From Theodoxus fluviatilis (lineage: Eukaryota > Mollusca > Gastropoda > Cycloneritida > Neritidae), in assembly GCA_034096865.1 (NCBI GenBank), contig JAWQFJ010020575.1:1-27500 (forward strand): a stretch of DNA of 27,500 bases, written 5' to 3'. The position numbers and the translations under genes were made by a program. The notes beneath the pieces were generated by a model, which made no database searches, was not told where the DNA came from, and saw only the letters and a list, made by a program, of their open reading frames with translations. Positions 9,666-18,231 of the stretch are shown here, piece after piece (within the stretch, counting starts at the first letter, position 1; each line of letters begins with the position of its first letter).

Positions 9666-9742
9666 TGAGAGAGAGAGAGGGGGGGGGGAGAAGGGGGGGA
9701 GAGACAGGCGGGGGGGGGGAGGGAGAGAGACGGGGAAAGAGA

Positions 9743-9836
<94 letters not shown>
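9666..9836. repeat. (GA)n/G-rich microsatellite
   Basis: The left 80 bp mix GA with runs of G (up to eight or nine) and GACAGGCGGG. The right about 90 bp are pure GA. On the minus strand this is the (CT)n tract directly after the (GTCATT)n tail of element C and directly before the 5' cut of copy B. Confidence 0.96.
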
Positions 9837-9838
<2 letters not shown>

Positions 9839-11018
9839 ATGACAATGACAATGACAAATGTTTATTCGAATAGGCCAGCGGCCTGTTTCGAAGGAATGTT
9901 TACAAAAACAACAAAATGAACGAATCAGAACGTATCAAGACTAAAAGTCTTGCGAATCAGCGCGAGGGTCGGAAAAGAAAGTATGTTGCATCTCACCAGC
10001 AGTGAGGAAGAGTCTCGAGCACACCAGCACATGATCAGTCTGCACAGTCTACCTTTGATTTGATCTGAGGACTCTTTTGACGGGAGATTTGTTCGCTGGC
10101 CTGTAGATTTCTCTCTTGCGAGAGTCGACAGCCTTCCGTTTCGCTGTACTCCAACCAACAGTCCGATTTGCAGTCTGCTCTGATGCATCATTTCTGGAAT
10201 CGGACGTGTCAACGGTGGGTGATGCGAAGAGTTCTTTCTCGTCGGCACAAGACGAGCTTGGAGACGGCTCGACAGATGGGCAGGTGACATCGATGCTGTT
10301 CAGAGCACTTTGCAGGGAAAGGAGACTCTTGCGCTGATCTTCCTCCAGATCTTTCCTGAATTTTTCTAAACACTGCTGTAGGACTTCTGGCGTCACCTCC
10401 TCGCTCTCCTCATGACACTCTTGATCAGCCTCCATTTCTCCAGCAGCTTGCACAGTATCGGAGCAAGGAACAGCGGCAGTTGCACTACTACTGTCTTCTG
10501 ACACGGCAGCCGCACACACAGTCAACACACTTTGGGAGTGTGAACTACATGATTCCTCATCTGCACGTGCAGGTCGAGCTTCGCCTGACACAACTTCCAA
10601 CACAGTAGGTTCTTTATCAATGTCAACTTTCCCAGCCTCTGACTGAATTGGAATTGAAGCATTGTTCGCGGCAATTCTCGGCTCCGAACGGGTAGAAATG
10701 TACTCCGACCTTTGTTGGTGTTGCCTTTGGCGCAGTTGGTCTCGTCGACGTTGACACGGAGGCTTGCGTCGCCAGTGCCCAGTGCTGGTGTTTGCAAATG
10801 GCAGGCCGTCTTCAGGCTTGAAGCGGAGAATGACGACAGTTGTTGCGCCTTCTCCGACTACTTTCCATGATGTGAGCCCTTGAGTTTGGACGAGACTTGT
10901 CAATGCGGCTTCCGTGGCAGCTGGCAGTCCAGTTACAGGCATTTCGCCGCTTGATATAAATTTAACAAAAACTTTCTACTGTAGCAGAGGAGACAGAGAA
11001 CACGTCCTCTCAGCTATG
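9837..11018 (-). mobile_element. ORF1-only retroelement C with LINE-type 3' end
   Basis: Minus-strand unit of about 1.2 kb. It has a short leader of about 75 bp (11018-10943), one intact ORF (10942-10049), and a 3' UTR of about 150 bp. The UTR contains a hairpin AAGACT/AGTCTT (9937-9951), a second hairpin with TTCGAA/TTCGAA outer and AGGCC/GGCCT inner stems (9865-9892), AATAAA (9861-9866 on the complement), and a (GTCATT)n then (CT)n tail. It has no RT or endonuclease. The shared 3' architecture suggests mobilisation by the neighbouring LINE machinery, like ORF1-only HAL1 elements derived from L1 in mammals (analogy, not proof). Confidence 0.7.
10049..10942 (-). CDS. Uncharacterised ORF1-like protein, 297 aa
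   Basis: This is the only long ORF in the window with normal amino-acid complexity and no break. Residues 1-45 look folded, with SWKVVGEGATTVVILRF forming likely beta strands. Residues 57-79 are strongly basic (WRRKPPCQRRRDQLRQRQ), a likely nucleic-acid binding or nuclear-localisation segment. Residues 110-183 are Ser/Ala/Glu-rich and probably disordered. Residues 184-217 (TPEVLQQCLEKFRKDLEEDQ and following) are a candidate coiled coil. The C-terminal 30 residues are basic (KRKAVDSRKREIYRP, KSPVKRVLRSNQR). No zinc knuckle, RRM or RT motif is visible. The Met at 10942 is chosen because it opens the frame just after an AT-rich leader. It could be ORF1 of the surrounding LINE family; a host gene is less likely because the flanks are element-like. 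I know no assigned function. Confidence 0.65.
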   Translation of the reverse strand: MPVTGLPAATEAALTSLVQTQGLTSWKVVGEGATTVVILRFKPEDGLPFANTSTGHWRRKPPCQRRRDQLRQRQHQQRSEYISTRSEPRIAANNASIPIQSEAGKVDIDKEPTVLEVVSGEARPARADEESCSSHSQSVLTVCAAAVSEDSSSATAAVPCSDTVQAAGEMEADQECHEESEEVTPEVLQQCLEKFRKDLEEDQRKSLLSLQSALNSIDVTCPSVEPSPSSSCADEKELFASPTVDTSDSRNDASEQTANRTVGWSTAKRKAVDSRKREIYRPANKSPVKRVLRSNQR

Positions 11019-11019
11019 T

Positions 11020-11020
11020 G

Positions 11021-11093
<73 letters not shown>

Positions 11094-11161
11094 AGAGAGA
11101 GAGAGAAAAAAAAGAGAGAGAGAGAGAGAGAAAAGACAGAGAGAGAGAGAGAGAGAGAGAG
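11020..11161. repeat. (GA)n microsatellite with A-run interruptions
   Basis: GA dinucleotides with several GAAGAG and AAAAGAGA interruptions. It lies between the leader of element C and the 3' tail of LINE copy D. The GAACGAACGAA at 11161-11171 belongs to copy D's tail. Confidence 0.96.
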
Positions 11162-13203
11162 AACGAACGAATGGTTTATTTTTGTTAGGCCACCGGCCCA
11201 TCACAACACAATTACACATAATATGCCTCTTCGGCCATAGCAATAGAAACAGCTTCTTTTCTTCTCTTGAATGCATAATATAAATACGTTGCAACCGCTC
11301 GTACTGCCTTAGGCTCCTCCAGCGACAGGAGTACCTTAACATCAAAGGCATATGTATTCGTCATCAACCTGCGTATATACATTCGTCTGAGATCTTCATA
11401 GGCAGGACATTCAAGTAACAAATGCTGTTCATTTTCGTCTGTTTCATAGCAAGCTGGACATAAGTAAGCATTATCAGCTCGCTCCGTAGCAAATCTGTAT
11501 TTATGCGTGAACAGATCGCTGAATCCCATCCTAAAAAGAACATAAACATATCGAAAAACTTTTTAATCTAATATATACAAATATTTCTCTCTATTCAATT
11601 CTGTCTTAAAGGATCTGTACAGTTCATATCTACCACTCGCTCATATTGAAACTGTCCATACATTCATGTATTCAGTGATAAGGCGCTTTCTGAACTAGAG
11701 CAAAAACTCTGTCTCATTCCGCACATTCTGATTACGCCATACATCAGCAAAATCATATCTATACAATACTTCTTTTATTTTGTCAACCCAGTTTCCATTA
11801 TTTCCCGAGATGAGCATCATCTTGTAAACTTTGTTAGGGTATCTAGTTGTCTCCATCCTAAGTACACGCAACCAGTACTTAATAGCCCGTAAAGTTGCAT
11901 TGATATACAGTGGGTATCTTCCGATTTCACCATACGTCATCAAGTTAGGAGCTTGTACAGGAACATTGAGAAATCTTTTCATAGCTTGTAGGTGTACAGA
12001 TTCTATTTCCGAACAGTTGTACAGTCCCCACAGTTCTGATGCAGACCAACGACGGTGTCCGATACAAGAACTATATCATCTGCGAACAGTAACAGATATA
12101 TAATCGTAGCATCAGGCATAAGCTGAATACCATGTTTACCATGTTTGGTTACAATCTTAGCCACATAGTTCACTACAAGAGAAAAAAGTATCGGACTCAT
12201 TTTACATCCTTGCTTTAATCCCTTGGTATATGCAAATGAGTCGCTGTAGCGACCGTTGCAGCTTAGACTGCTTTGAACATCACAATACATTGCTTGGATC
12301 ATCTGGAGTAGTCTCCCTTTCATCCCATAACCCCGAAGAATTTGCCAAAGTACATTTCTATTTATACTATCGAAAGCTTTCTTAAAATCCACAAAACAGC
12401 ATACAGTTTTCTATGCCTTGACAGATATCTATTGATAACTGAGTGAAGAACAAAAATATTGTCCATCGTCGAATAACCTTTTCTGAAACCTGCTTGTTCC
12501 TCTCCAATTAGACCATTACTTTCCGCCCAGTCTTGTAACCTGTCAGTGACCACTGAAGTGAATACTTTACTAAAAATACTTGTGATTGAAATTCCCCTAT
12601 AATTATCTTTGATAGCGGGGTCTCCTCTTTTGTAGATTGGTAAGATAGTTGATTTCGTCCAAATATTTGGAAAACACTTTTTGGCAAGCATATTATTGAA
12701 AAGCTGAGCAATGATTGTTATGAGTCTCTGAGGTGTACACTTGAGCATTTCTGCCAATATCTTGTCCCTCCTGAAACCTTCCTATTCTTCAGCTTATCTA
12801 TTGCACATCTAGCCTCTTCCTTAGTGGTGACAACTCATCTGATGCTAATATGAGTACAATGTAATCAATATCAGTTTGCTGTTGCTGTTCAGCTGAAGCA
12901 TGGCTATACATTTCAGAAAAATAATCTTTCCATTCTTCACATGATATACTACAATACATAGCAGACCTAAGGTTAAGCTTTCTCACCTGTTTCCAGAACA
13001 GGGAAGGGTCTTTAATACTATCTTCCAGACTAATAAGAGCATTCATTCTATACGACTCTTTCTTAGACTTTAGCAAGGACTTGTACTCTTTTCTTCTTTG
13101 CTTATACGATTCTTTATCACACGTTGAAGTAAGCATGGTTTCCCGCTTCTCGCGCCTCCTGAAGTTGTCGGCGCAGTGGCGGTACCATAGCCATTGAGAT
13201 TCA

Positions 13204-13206
<3 letters not shown>
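11162..13206 (-). mobile_element. LINE copy D, 5'-truncated at the EN-RT linker
   Basis: Minus-strand element of about 2 kb. It begins in the linker (WLWYRHCADNF, matching W-x-W-Y-D-x-E-C of relatives) at the (GA)n of 13207 and ends with a stop codon at 11212. Six bases later comes the hairpin 11206-11182 (TTGT/ACAA and GGCC/GGCC), then AATAAA (complement of 11175-11180), GTTCGTTC and (CT)n. The 3' UTR is thus almost nothing but the hairpin and signal. Confidence 0.92.
11212..13206 (-). pseudogene. Reverse transcriptase of LINE copy D, multiply broken
   Basis: Linker (YKSLLKSKKESYRMNALISL), RT fingers (STILPIYKRGDPAIKDNYRG, EEQAGFRKGYSTMDNIF), motif A (FVDFKKAFDSINRNVLW), motif B region (GLKQGCKMSPILFSL) and catalytic LLFADDIVLVSDT (FADD at 12075-12086) are present. 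The C-terminus has CPACYETDENEQHLLLEC, a C-X2-C-X8-H-X4-C motif. Breaks include frameshifts near 12830, 12770 and 12404, and an internal deletion near 12040. The deletion joins GLHQN directly to SELWGLYNCSE and removes about 110 thumb residues compared with copy E. Stop codons lie near 11700 and 11660. The copy cannot make an active enzyme. Confidence 0.9.
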
Positions 13207-13255
<49 letters not shown>

Positions 13256-13292
13256 GGGGGAGATGGATGCCAATGAAGGGAGAGAGAGAGAG
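13207..13292. repeat. (GA)n with GATGCCAATGAAGGG unit
   Basis: About 44 bp of GA, then GGAGGGGGGAGATGGATGCC, AATGAAGGG and more GA before the GAACGAAC tail of copy E. The same GATGCCAATGAAGGG unit, again embedded in GA, reappears on the other side of copy E at about 14895 and 14985. This marks the DNA into which copy E inserted. Confidence 0.92.
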
Positions 13293-14819
13293 AACGAACG
13301 AACAAACGAACGAAATACTTTGTTTAGGCCTCTGGCCCATCACAACATAATTGTTTTTACATCACTCTGGTTGTGCTGACGGCATCTCTTCTTCTTTTAA
13401 ATGCATGCAACAAGTACAATGCCACAGATCTTATCGTATTGACATTGTCGGATGCCAGCACCATAGCAATATCAACACGTTTAGCAGGATCAAACAAATT
13501 AAAACATAATTCTGCCTTATATCTGCGTATGCCGGGCATCTCAACAGGAAATGAATCTCATCTTCATCTTCCTCATTGCACGATGGACAAAGTAAAGACC
13601 GTTGAGGATCATTTGTGAAGCGGTGTCTGTGGATGATTAAATCGCTAAAACCAGCACGAAAGCGGACAAATACATCTTTGAGGATTCTCCGATCTATCGC
13701 GCACAAATACTGTTCCCGGCTGAAAACACATTTGAATTGCCTATAGAAGGCATACCTTTCACTGCTTTCAAGGGAGTTGTACCAAACTTGTACATATTCG
13801 GTTATCAGGCGTTCCCGCAGCTCCTCTAGGAATTGCTTCTCGTTATGTACATATTGCAATCTCCACAAATTTTCAAAATTGTGTTTACATAGCAATGCTT
13901 TTATATCCTGCGCCCAATTTTTATCACCAGACTGTAGCAGCATGTTGTATATCTTACGAGGGTATCTAGTCGAGTCAATTTGCAAGATTCGTAACCAATA
14001 TTTAATTGCACGTATCCTGGCATTGATAAATAAAGGAAATCTGCCTGTTTCGCCATAGGTAATTACGTTTGGTGCCTGAGTTGGTAAGTGTAAAAAACGT
14101 TTCAAGGCCTGTAAGTGAATGATTTCCACATTTGAACAGTCATAGAGGCCCCACAATTCTGAAGAGTACATGAGGATAGGAGATATCTGCGCATCAAAAA
14201 GTTTAAAGAAGACGTTCGGCGAAACATCACCCAATTTTTTTACACACCTGATGACCTGAAGCAAGCCCGCTTTTGCCCTCTCAACCAGGTCTAGTTGTAA
14301 AGTTTTATATGACAATCGTGTTGAGAATTTCGCTCCTAGATATTTGTATTCATTCACGACCTCCAACCTCTTCCCATCTAATACCCATTTTTCATGTTCG
14401 GCAAGAAACCCACCATTTCGAAACACTAAAACCTTTGTTTTATCAGAATTTACAACCAAACCAAGCTTGCTTGCTTCTTCCACTAGAACACTGAGCTGAT
14501 TCTGCAGACCTATGGGGGTGTCCGCGATAAGTACAATGTCGTCAGCGAACAAGAGTAAGTATACAGCTGCAAAATCGGGTATCAGCTGAACACCATGTTT
14601 GCCGTTTTGAATCACCATCTTAGCCTCATACGTGATCAGTAGAGGAAAAATAATCGGACTGGCTTTGCAACCCTGTTTCAGGCCTCGTTTGCACTCAAAC
14701 CGATCAGTACATCGTCCATTGCATCTTACACAATACCAAACTGAAGAATACATGCCCTGAATCATTTTCAGCATCCTACCTCTCATCCCATGCATTCTCA
14801 GTACCTCCCACAATGCTTA
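13293..14819 (-). mobile_element. LINE copy E, 5'-truncated after RT motif A
   Basis: Minus-strand copy that begins at ALWEVLRMHGMRG, right after the motif A position, and extends to a full 3' end: stop codon at 13357, hairpin 13345-13320 (TTGT/ACAA and GGCC/GGCC), then TTCGTTCGTTTGTTCGTTC and (CT)n. It is flanked on both sides by (GA)n carrying the GATGCCAATGAAGGG unit, consistent with insertion into a pre-existing array. Confidence 0.92.
13357..14819 (-). pseudogene. Reverse transcriptase palm to C-terminus, LINE copy E
   Basis: This is the best preserved RT piece here: a 460-codon open frame, then one frameshift. It shows GLKQGCKASPIIFPL (motif B), LLFADDIVLIADT with the catalytic FADD at 14538-14549, KTKVLVFRNGGFLAEHEKW, EYKYLGAKFS, LFDAQISPILMYSSELWG and LQALKRFLHLPTQAPNVITY. 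The C-terminal CPSCNEEDEDEIHFLLRC fits C-X2-C-X8-H-X4-C. Near 13520 the frame shifts by one base; the true C-terminus continues in the second frame to TTRVM and the stop at 13357. The endonuclease, linker and RT fingers are missing. It synthesised cDNA at the nicked target in the intact ancestor. Confidence 0.92.
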
Positions 14820-14874
<55 letters not shown>

Positions 14875-14910
14875 AAGAGGGGGGAGGGGGGAGATAGATG
14901 CCAATGAAGG

Positions 14911-14969
<59 letters not shown>

Positions 14970-15062
14970 AGGGAAGAGGGGGGGATGGATGCCAATGAAG
15001 GGGAGATGGGGGGGGGGGGGGAAATTGAAGGCCAATAAAGGGAGGGGGAGGAATGAAGGGAG
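14820..15062. repeat. (GA)n / GATGCCAATGAAGGG compound satellite
   Basis: Two or three cycles of (GA)n, a G-rich link and the unit GAT(A/G)GATGCCAATGAAGGG, at about 14890 and 14978, with a decayed copy (AAGGCCAATAAAGGG) at about 15028. A run of about 13 G lies at 15009-15021. Minus-strand ORFs across it ([13 protein letters not shown]) are products of this repeat. Confidence 0.93.
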
Positions 15063-15157
15063 AGCGGCGCCAGAGAAATCCCAGTCTGAGCTTTTGATCC
15101 TGCTTAGATTGCGTCATCACTTCGCTCTGCCCTTTGAACCCTCTCTCTTTCACAGTT

Positions 15158-16252
15158 AATTGGTTCCATCTTTCCTGATCTAAAGAAAGCATTTGACATG
15201 GTTTATCATGACATTTTAATTGAAAAAGTATCGCAATATCTAAATGGTTGTAACACGGTGAAAATTCTTTCAATCATTCTTTAAAGGCAGACAGCAGTAT
15301 GTCTATTTCAATGGACATGCTTCTTTTTGTGGCCATTTACAAGTGGGTGTGCCACAAGGTTCTGTCTTAGGTCCTCTTTTGGTCTGCTTATTCATAGGTG
15401 ACGTACCAATACATATCTCTGATAAAGAGGTTACATGTGATATGTTTGCTGATGATGTAACACTTTCAACCTCAGGTCAGGAGTGAATGTGTCGCAATAA
15501 AACTTCAAAGGAGCCTGGATGAAATACGTTCCTGGTGCTCTTCGAATCATATGGTCATTAATCCTTCCAAAACGAAATATATGGTGATAACTACGAGACA
15601 AAAACATCAAATATATCCTTTATCTCTTCCTCTTGTTCTTGATTCTTTGAGAATCGAAAAAATTGTTGAGCACAAAGTTCTTGGTGTAATAATTGATGAT
15701 CATTTAGGATAGCAATCACACATTGATTATATTAGTAAAAAAATATTAATTAATCTATTTCTTCTCTCCAAATTAAGACATATTGTTGACGTTCAAACTA
15801 GCAAAATCTTCTTTCATGCTCATATCTTATCTCACGTTAATTATGCGTCAACAATTTGGGATGGCTGTAGTGACGCTAACTTGAAAAGGCTGAAGTCATT
15901 GTATCGAAGAGCCTCTAAGCTTATGATAACAGATAGTTCACTATCTACAAATGACAAAATGAAAGAACTTAACATATTTCCTTTTCATAAGCATTTACAA
16001 TTCAATAAATGTGTCTTAATGAAAAGAATTAATGATTGTGATGTACCTGATTATTTGATAAACTTATTCCAACATTCAAATATTCGTGTACATAACTTTA
16101 TAATACCACAACCTAGGATTGATTTGTTTAAACATAGCCTATTTTATTCAGGGGCTACTATGTGAAACACACTATCCAAATCTCTAAAAATTGCGAAATC
16201 TTTAGAGAAATTTAAATTGAAACTACATACTTTTCTTATGCAGTCATCCTAG
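15158..16252 (+). pseudogene. Reverse transcriptase C-terminal half, LINE copy F
   Basis: Plus-strand translation over several frames shows DLKKAFDMVYHDILIEKV (motif A), VGVPQGSVLGPLLVCLFIGD (motif B), DMFADDVTLS with FADD at 15445-15456, then NPSKTKYMVIT, KVLGVIIDDHLG, HILSHVNYASTIWDGCS, and the long C-terminal RRASKLMI / PRIDLFKHSLFYSGAT. Breaks: a frameshift plus stop near 15285, another shift near 15485, a stop at about 15710, and TGA at 16163-16165 where relatives have Trp (GATLW). The frame otherwise reaches a natural-looking stop at 16250-16252. The domain order fits L2/CR1-type RT. Confidence 0.88.
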
Positions 16253-16486
16253 ATACTTTCATCTTATTCTAAATTCACTTTGTGGCTATTTTCAACGTGG
16301 TATTTCGTTACCATGAATTGATTGTAACCTGTGTTATTGTGTGAATTTTGTGTGGGATAGAGGGTGGGTGGGTTGTTAGGGGTGGGGGATGGGATTGGAT
16401 TTGTTTGTTTTCTTGTTTTAACAAGGGCTGGATGTAAGATAGGCAGTTATGCCTAATTCATGTATTTCCCTTGAAAAATAAAGTTT

Positions 16487-16494
16487 AATCAATA

Positions 16495-16569
<75 letters not shown>
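16487..16569. repeat. (AATC)n tail microsatellite
   Basis: About 80 bp of the tetramer AATC, slightly imperfect in the first 20 bp and pure afterwards. It follows the AATAAA of LINE copy F directly and is most simply its 3' tail. Confidence 0.95.
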
Positions 16570-16570
<1 letters not shown>

Positions 16571-16585
16571 TCTCTCTCATAGTAT

Positions 16586-16696
16586 TTAGTAGGGAGATGC
16601 CTCCATAGTTTGCAGGGTCGACTCTGTTTCCTTGTTTATGAAGAGGGATGATAACAGACGTGCTTCGATCTCTTGGAGGATCTGACTGTCAAACAT
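16586..16696 (-). pseudogene. RT fragment of LINE copy G beyond the minisatellite
   Basis: Minus-strand translation gives FDSQI next to the array and then, one base out of frame, PRDRSTSVIIPLHKQGNRVD followed by PANYGGISLLNT. This matches the block that normally follows the LFNxILDSGxxPxxW region (compare SIIIPIFKTGNKLDPSNYRG in copy A). It confirms that the array lies inside the RT. Confidence 0.85.
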
Positions 16697-17198
16697 TGTA
16701 TGGAAGAGTCCAATATTGTATGGAAGAGTCCAATATTGTATGGAAGAGTCCAATATTGTATGGAAGAGTCCAATACTGTATGGAAGAGTCCAAAATTGCA
16801 TGGAAGAGTCCAATATTGTATGGAAGAGGAGTCCAATATTGTATGGAAGAGTCCAATATTGTATGGAAGAGTCCAATATTGTATGGAAGAGTCCAATATT
16901 GTATGGAAGAGTCCAATATTGTATGGAAGAGTCCAATACTGTATGGAAGAGTCCAATATTGCATGGAAGAGTCCAATATTGCATGGAAGAGTCCAATATT
17001 GTATGGATGAGTCCAATATTGTATGGAAGAGTCCAATATTGTATGGAAGAGTCCAATATTGTATGGAAGAGTCCAATATTGTATGGAAGAGTCCAATATT
17101 GTATGGAAGAGTCCATTATTGTATGGAAGAGTCCAACATTGTATGGAAGAGTCCAATATTGTATGGAAGAGTCCAATATTGTATGGAAGAGTCCAATC
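16697..17198. repeat. 20-bp minisatellite within RT codons, about 25 units
   Basis: Unit GTCCAATATTGTATGGAAGA on plus. Rare variants are ACTGT, TTGCA, AAAATTG, GGATGAG, and a 3-bp insertion near 16830. Read on the minus strand, one phase gives IGLFHTILDS, which is a reasonable RT sequence at this point of the protein. Because 20 is not divisible by three, each strand cycles through all frames. The unit has no stop in any of them, so six overlapping artificial ORFs result. Confidence 0.96.
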
Positions 17199-17202
17199 AA
17201 AG

Positions 17203-17825
17203 AGGGTGCGTGTGATTACTATTTGTCTTGAAAAATTCTCCCGGGATCTCGTCTAGACCGGGAGCTTTTCCAACCGAGAGCTTTAGTATAGCCTGGTTTA
17301 CTTTTTTTGAGGTAATCGCTGTATCTAGCCTGTCATCACACGTTTCAACTTGATCAGAGTCGTAGATGTTTTCTACCTGAATGTTTGCCGTGCGATTGAA
17401 AAGACACTCGAAATACTGTTTCCATGTGTCTATTTCGATATCTGCATACTGTACCCTCTTACTTGTCTGTTTACGGATTAGGGACCAAAACTGACTGGAA
17501 TTTTTCATGTTATCCATTAGAAACTTGCCATCCTTCTTGTTATAATCCCTTTTCTTATATCGTATTAGTTGTTTATACATTTTCCTATTCTGGACGTACT
17601 CTAGTTTGTCATCTTCGTGATCCGTTTTTCTGTATTTTGCTAAAGGTCTCTTCGCTATTCGTTTTTGTTCTCTGCACTCTCGATCATACCAATCACCCGT
17701 TCTTTTTGTCGCCTCTCATTCATTCTATAAGTATGGCGCATACAATCAACCGCCCTAAGTAAACTTATTGTGAACATACGAACAGCAGAATGTATGTCAG
17801 TGTCAGTTTTCAGAGACAGATGACC
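17203..17825 (-). pseudogene. Linker and RT N-terminal part of LINE copy G
   Basis: Minus-strand translation: RAVDCMRHTYRMN, then after a frameshift near 17705 TGDWYDRECREQKR, KMYKQLIRYKKRDYNKKDG, FWSLIRKQTSKRVQY, TWKQYFECLFN and VGKAPGLDEIPGEFFKT. This is the EN-RT linker followed by the first RT block. The frame then reads NSNHTHPL and stops; in the next frame it continues as IGLFHTILDS into the minisatellite. Confidence 0.87.
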
Positions 17826-17873
17826 ACTGTTACCGATGCTGCCCGATGCTGACCCTGTCTCTGTCTGTGGCAG

Positions 17874-18231
17874 GTCCTGGAGAAGAGGCGCGTCACCCGA
17901 CTCCACCATCAAGTTCCGCGTGCGCGACCAGCAGGGCGGAACGAGTTCCAGGCCGCTGAGGGGCAGCCTGCCCTCCTCACGCCACAGTCGGCCCTCCTCG
18001 CGCCACAATCGGCCCTCCTCCAACACGGCCAGGGAGTCGCGCCGCCAGCTGTTCACTGCGTGTCGCTGTGAGGAGTGTCGCTACGGCTGCCCCCACCCTC
18101 GCCCTCCCCAGCCCGCCAGCTCGACCCCCCTGCCCGCCAGCTCGCCCCCCCTGCCCCTGCTGGAGCTTCCCCCTCGCCCTGGCCGTCAGTCGCCTGACCT
18201 CAAGACCTGTTGCTTCTCCCACTCTCTGTAG
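17874..18231 (+). CDS. Possible terminal exon of an unknown host gene
   Basis: GC-rich plus-strand stretch preceded by a good acceptor-like signal (pyrimidine-rich CTGACCCTGTCTCTGTCTGTG then CAG at 17871-17873). The open frame reads STIKFRVRDQQGGTSSRPL, then PSSRHSRPSSRHNRPSSN, RRQLFTACRCEECRYGC and a Pro/Ser-rich end. It contains two small in-frame 21-bp duplications. The stop TAG at 18229-18231 is supplied by the first units of the adjoining 23-bp satellite, so even if exonic the C-terminus is repeat-derived. No domain is recognised. A GC-rich non-coding flank is the main alternative. Confidence 0.2.

Larger units (their letters stand above)
15150..16569 (+). mobile_element. LINE copy F (L2/CR1-like), 5'-truncated
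   Basis: Plus-strand non-LTR element of a different family. It starts within the RT at motif A, runs through the C-terminus, and ends with a 3' UTR of about 230 bp. The UTR has a perfect hairpin TAGGCA-GTTA-TGCCTA (16440-16455), AATAAA (16477-16482) and an (AATC)n tail (16487-16569). Its 3' tail touches the minus-strand LINE G, so the two elements converge there. Confidence 0.9.
16575..17830 (-). mobile_element. LINE copy G, split by a minisatellite
   Basis: Minus-strand LINE fragment with linker and RT fingers at 17203-17830 and the next RT segment at 16590-16690. The 20-bp array between them lies inside what was one continuous coding region. Both 5' and 3' ends are missing. It belongs to the same broad type as copies A, D and E (linker TGDWYDRECREQKR) but is a separate lineage by sequence. 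Confidence 0.87.

Noticed and set aside
15140..15155. TCTCTCTTTCACAG before LINE F as a splice acceptor
   Set aside because: The downstream frame is a broken RT with stops; chance match in pyrimidine-rich DNA is more likely.
14776..15273. LSLSLSL-rich ORFs resembling signal peptides or membrane segments
   Set aside because: They are translations of (CT)n on the minus strand; the same appears at every GA microsatellite in the window.
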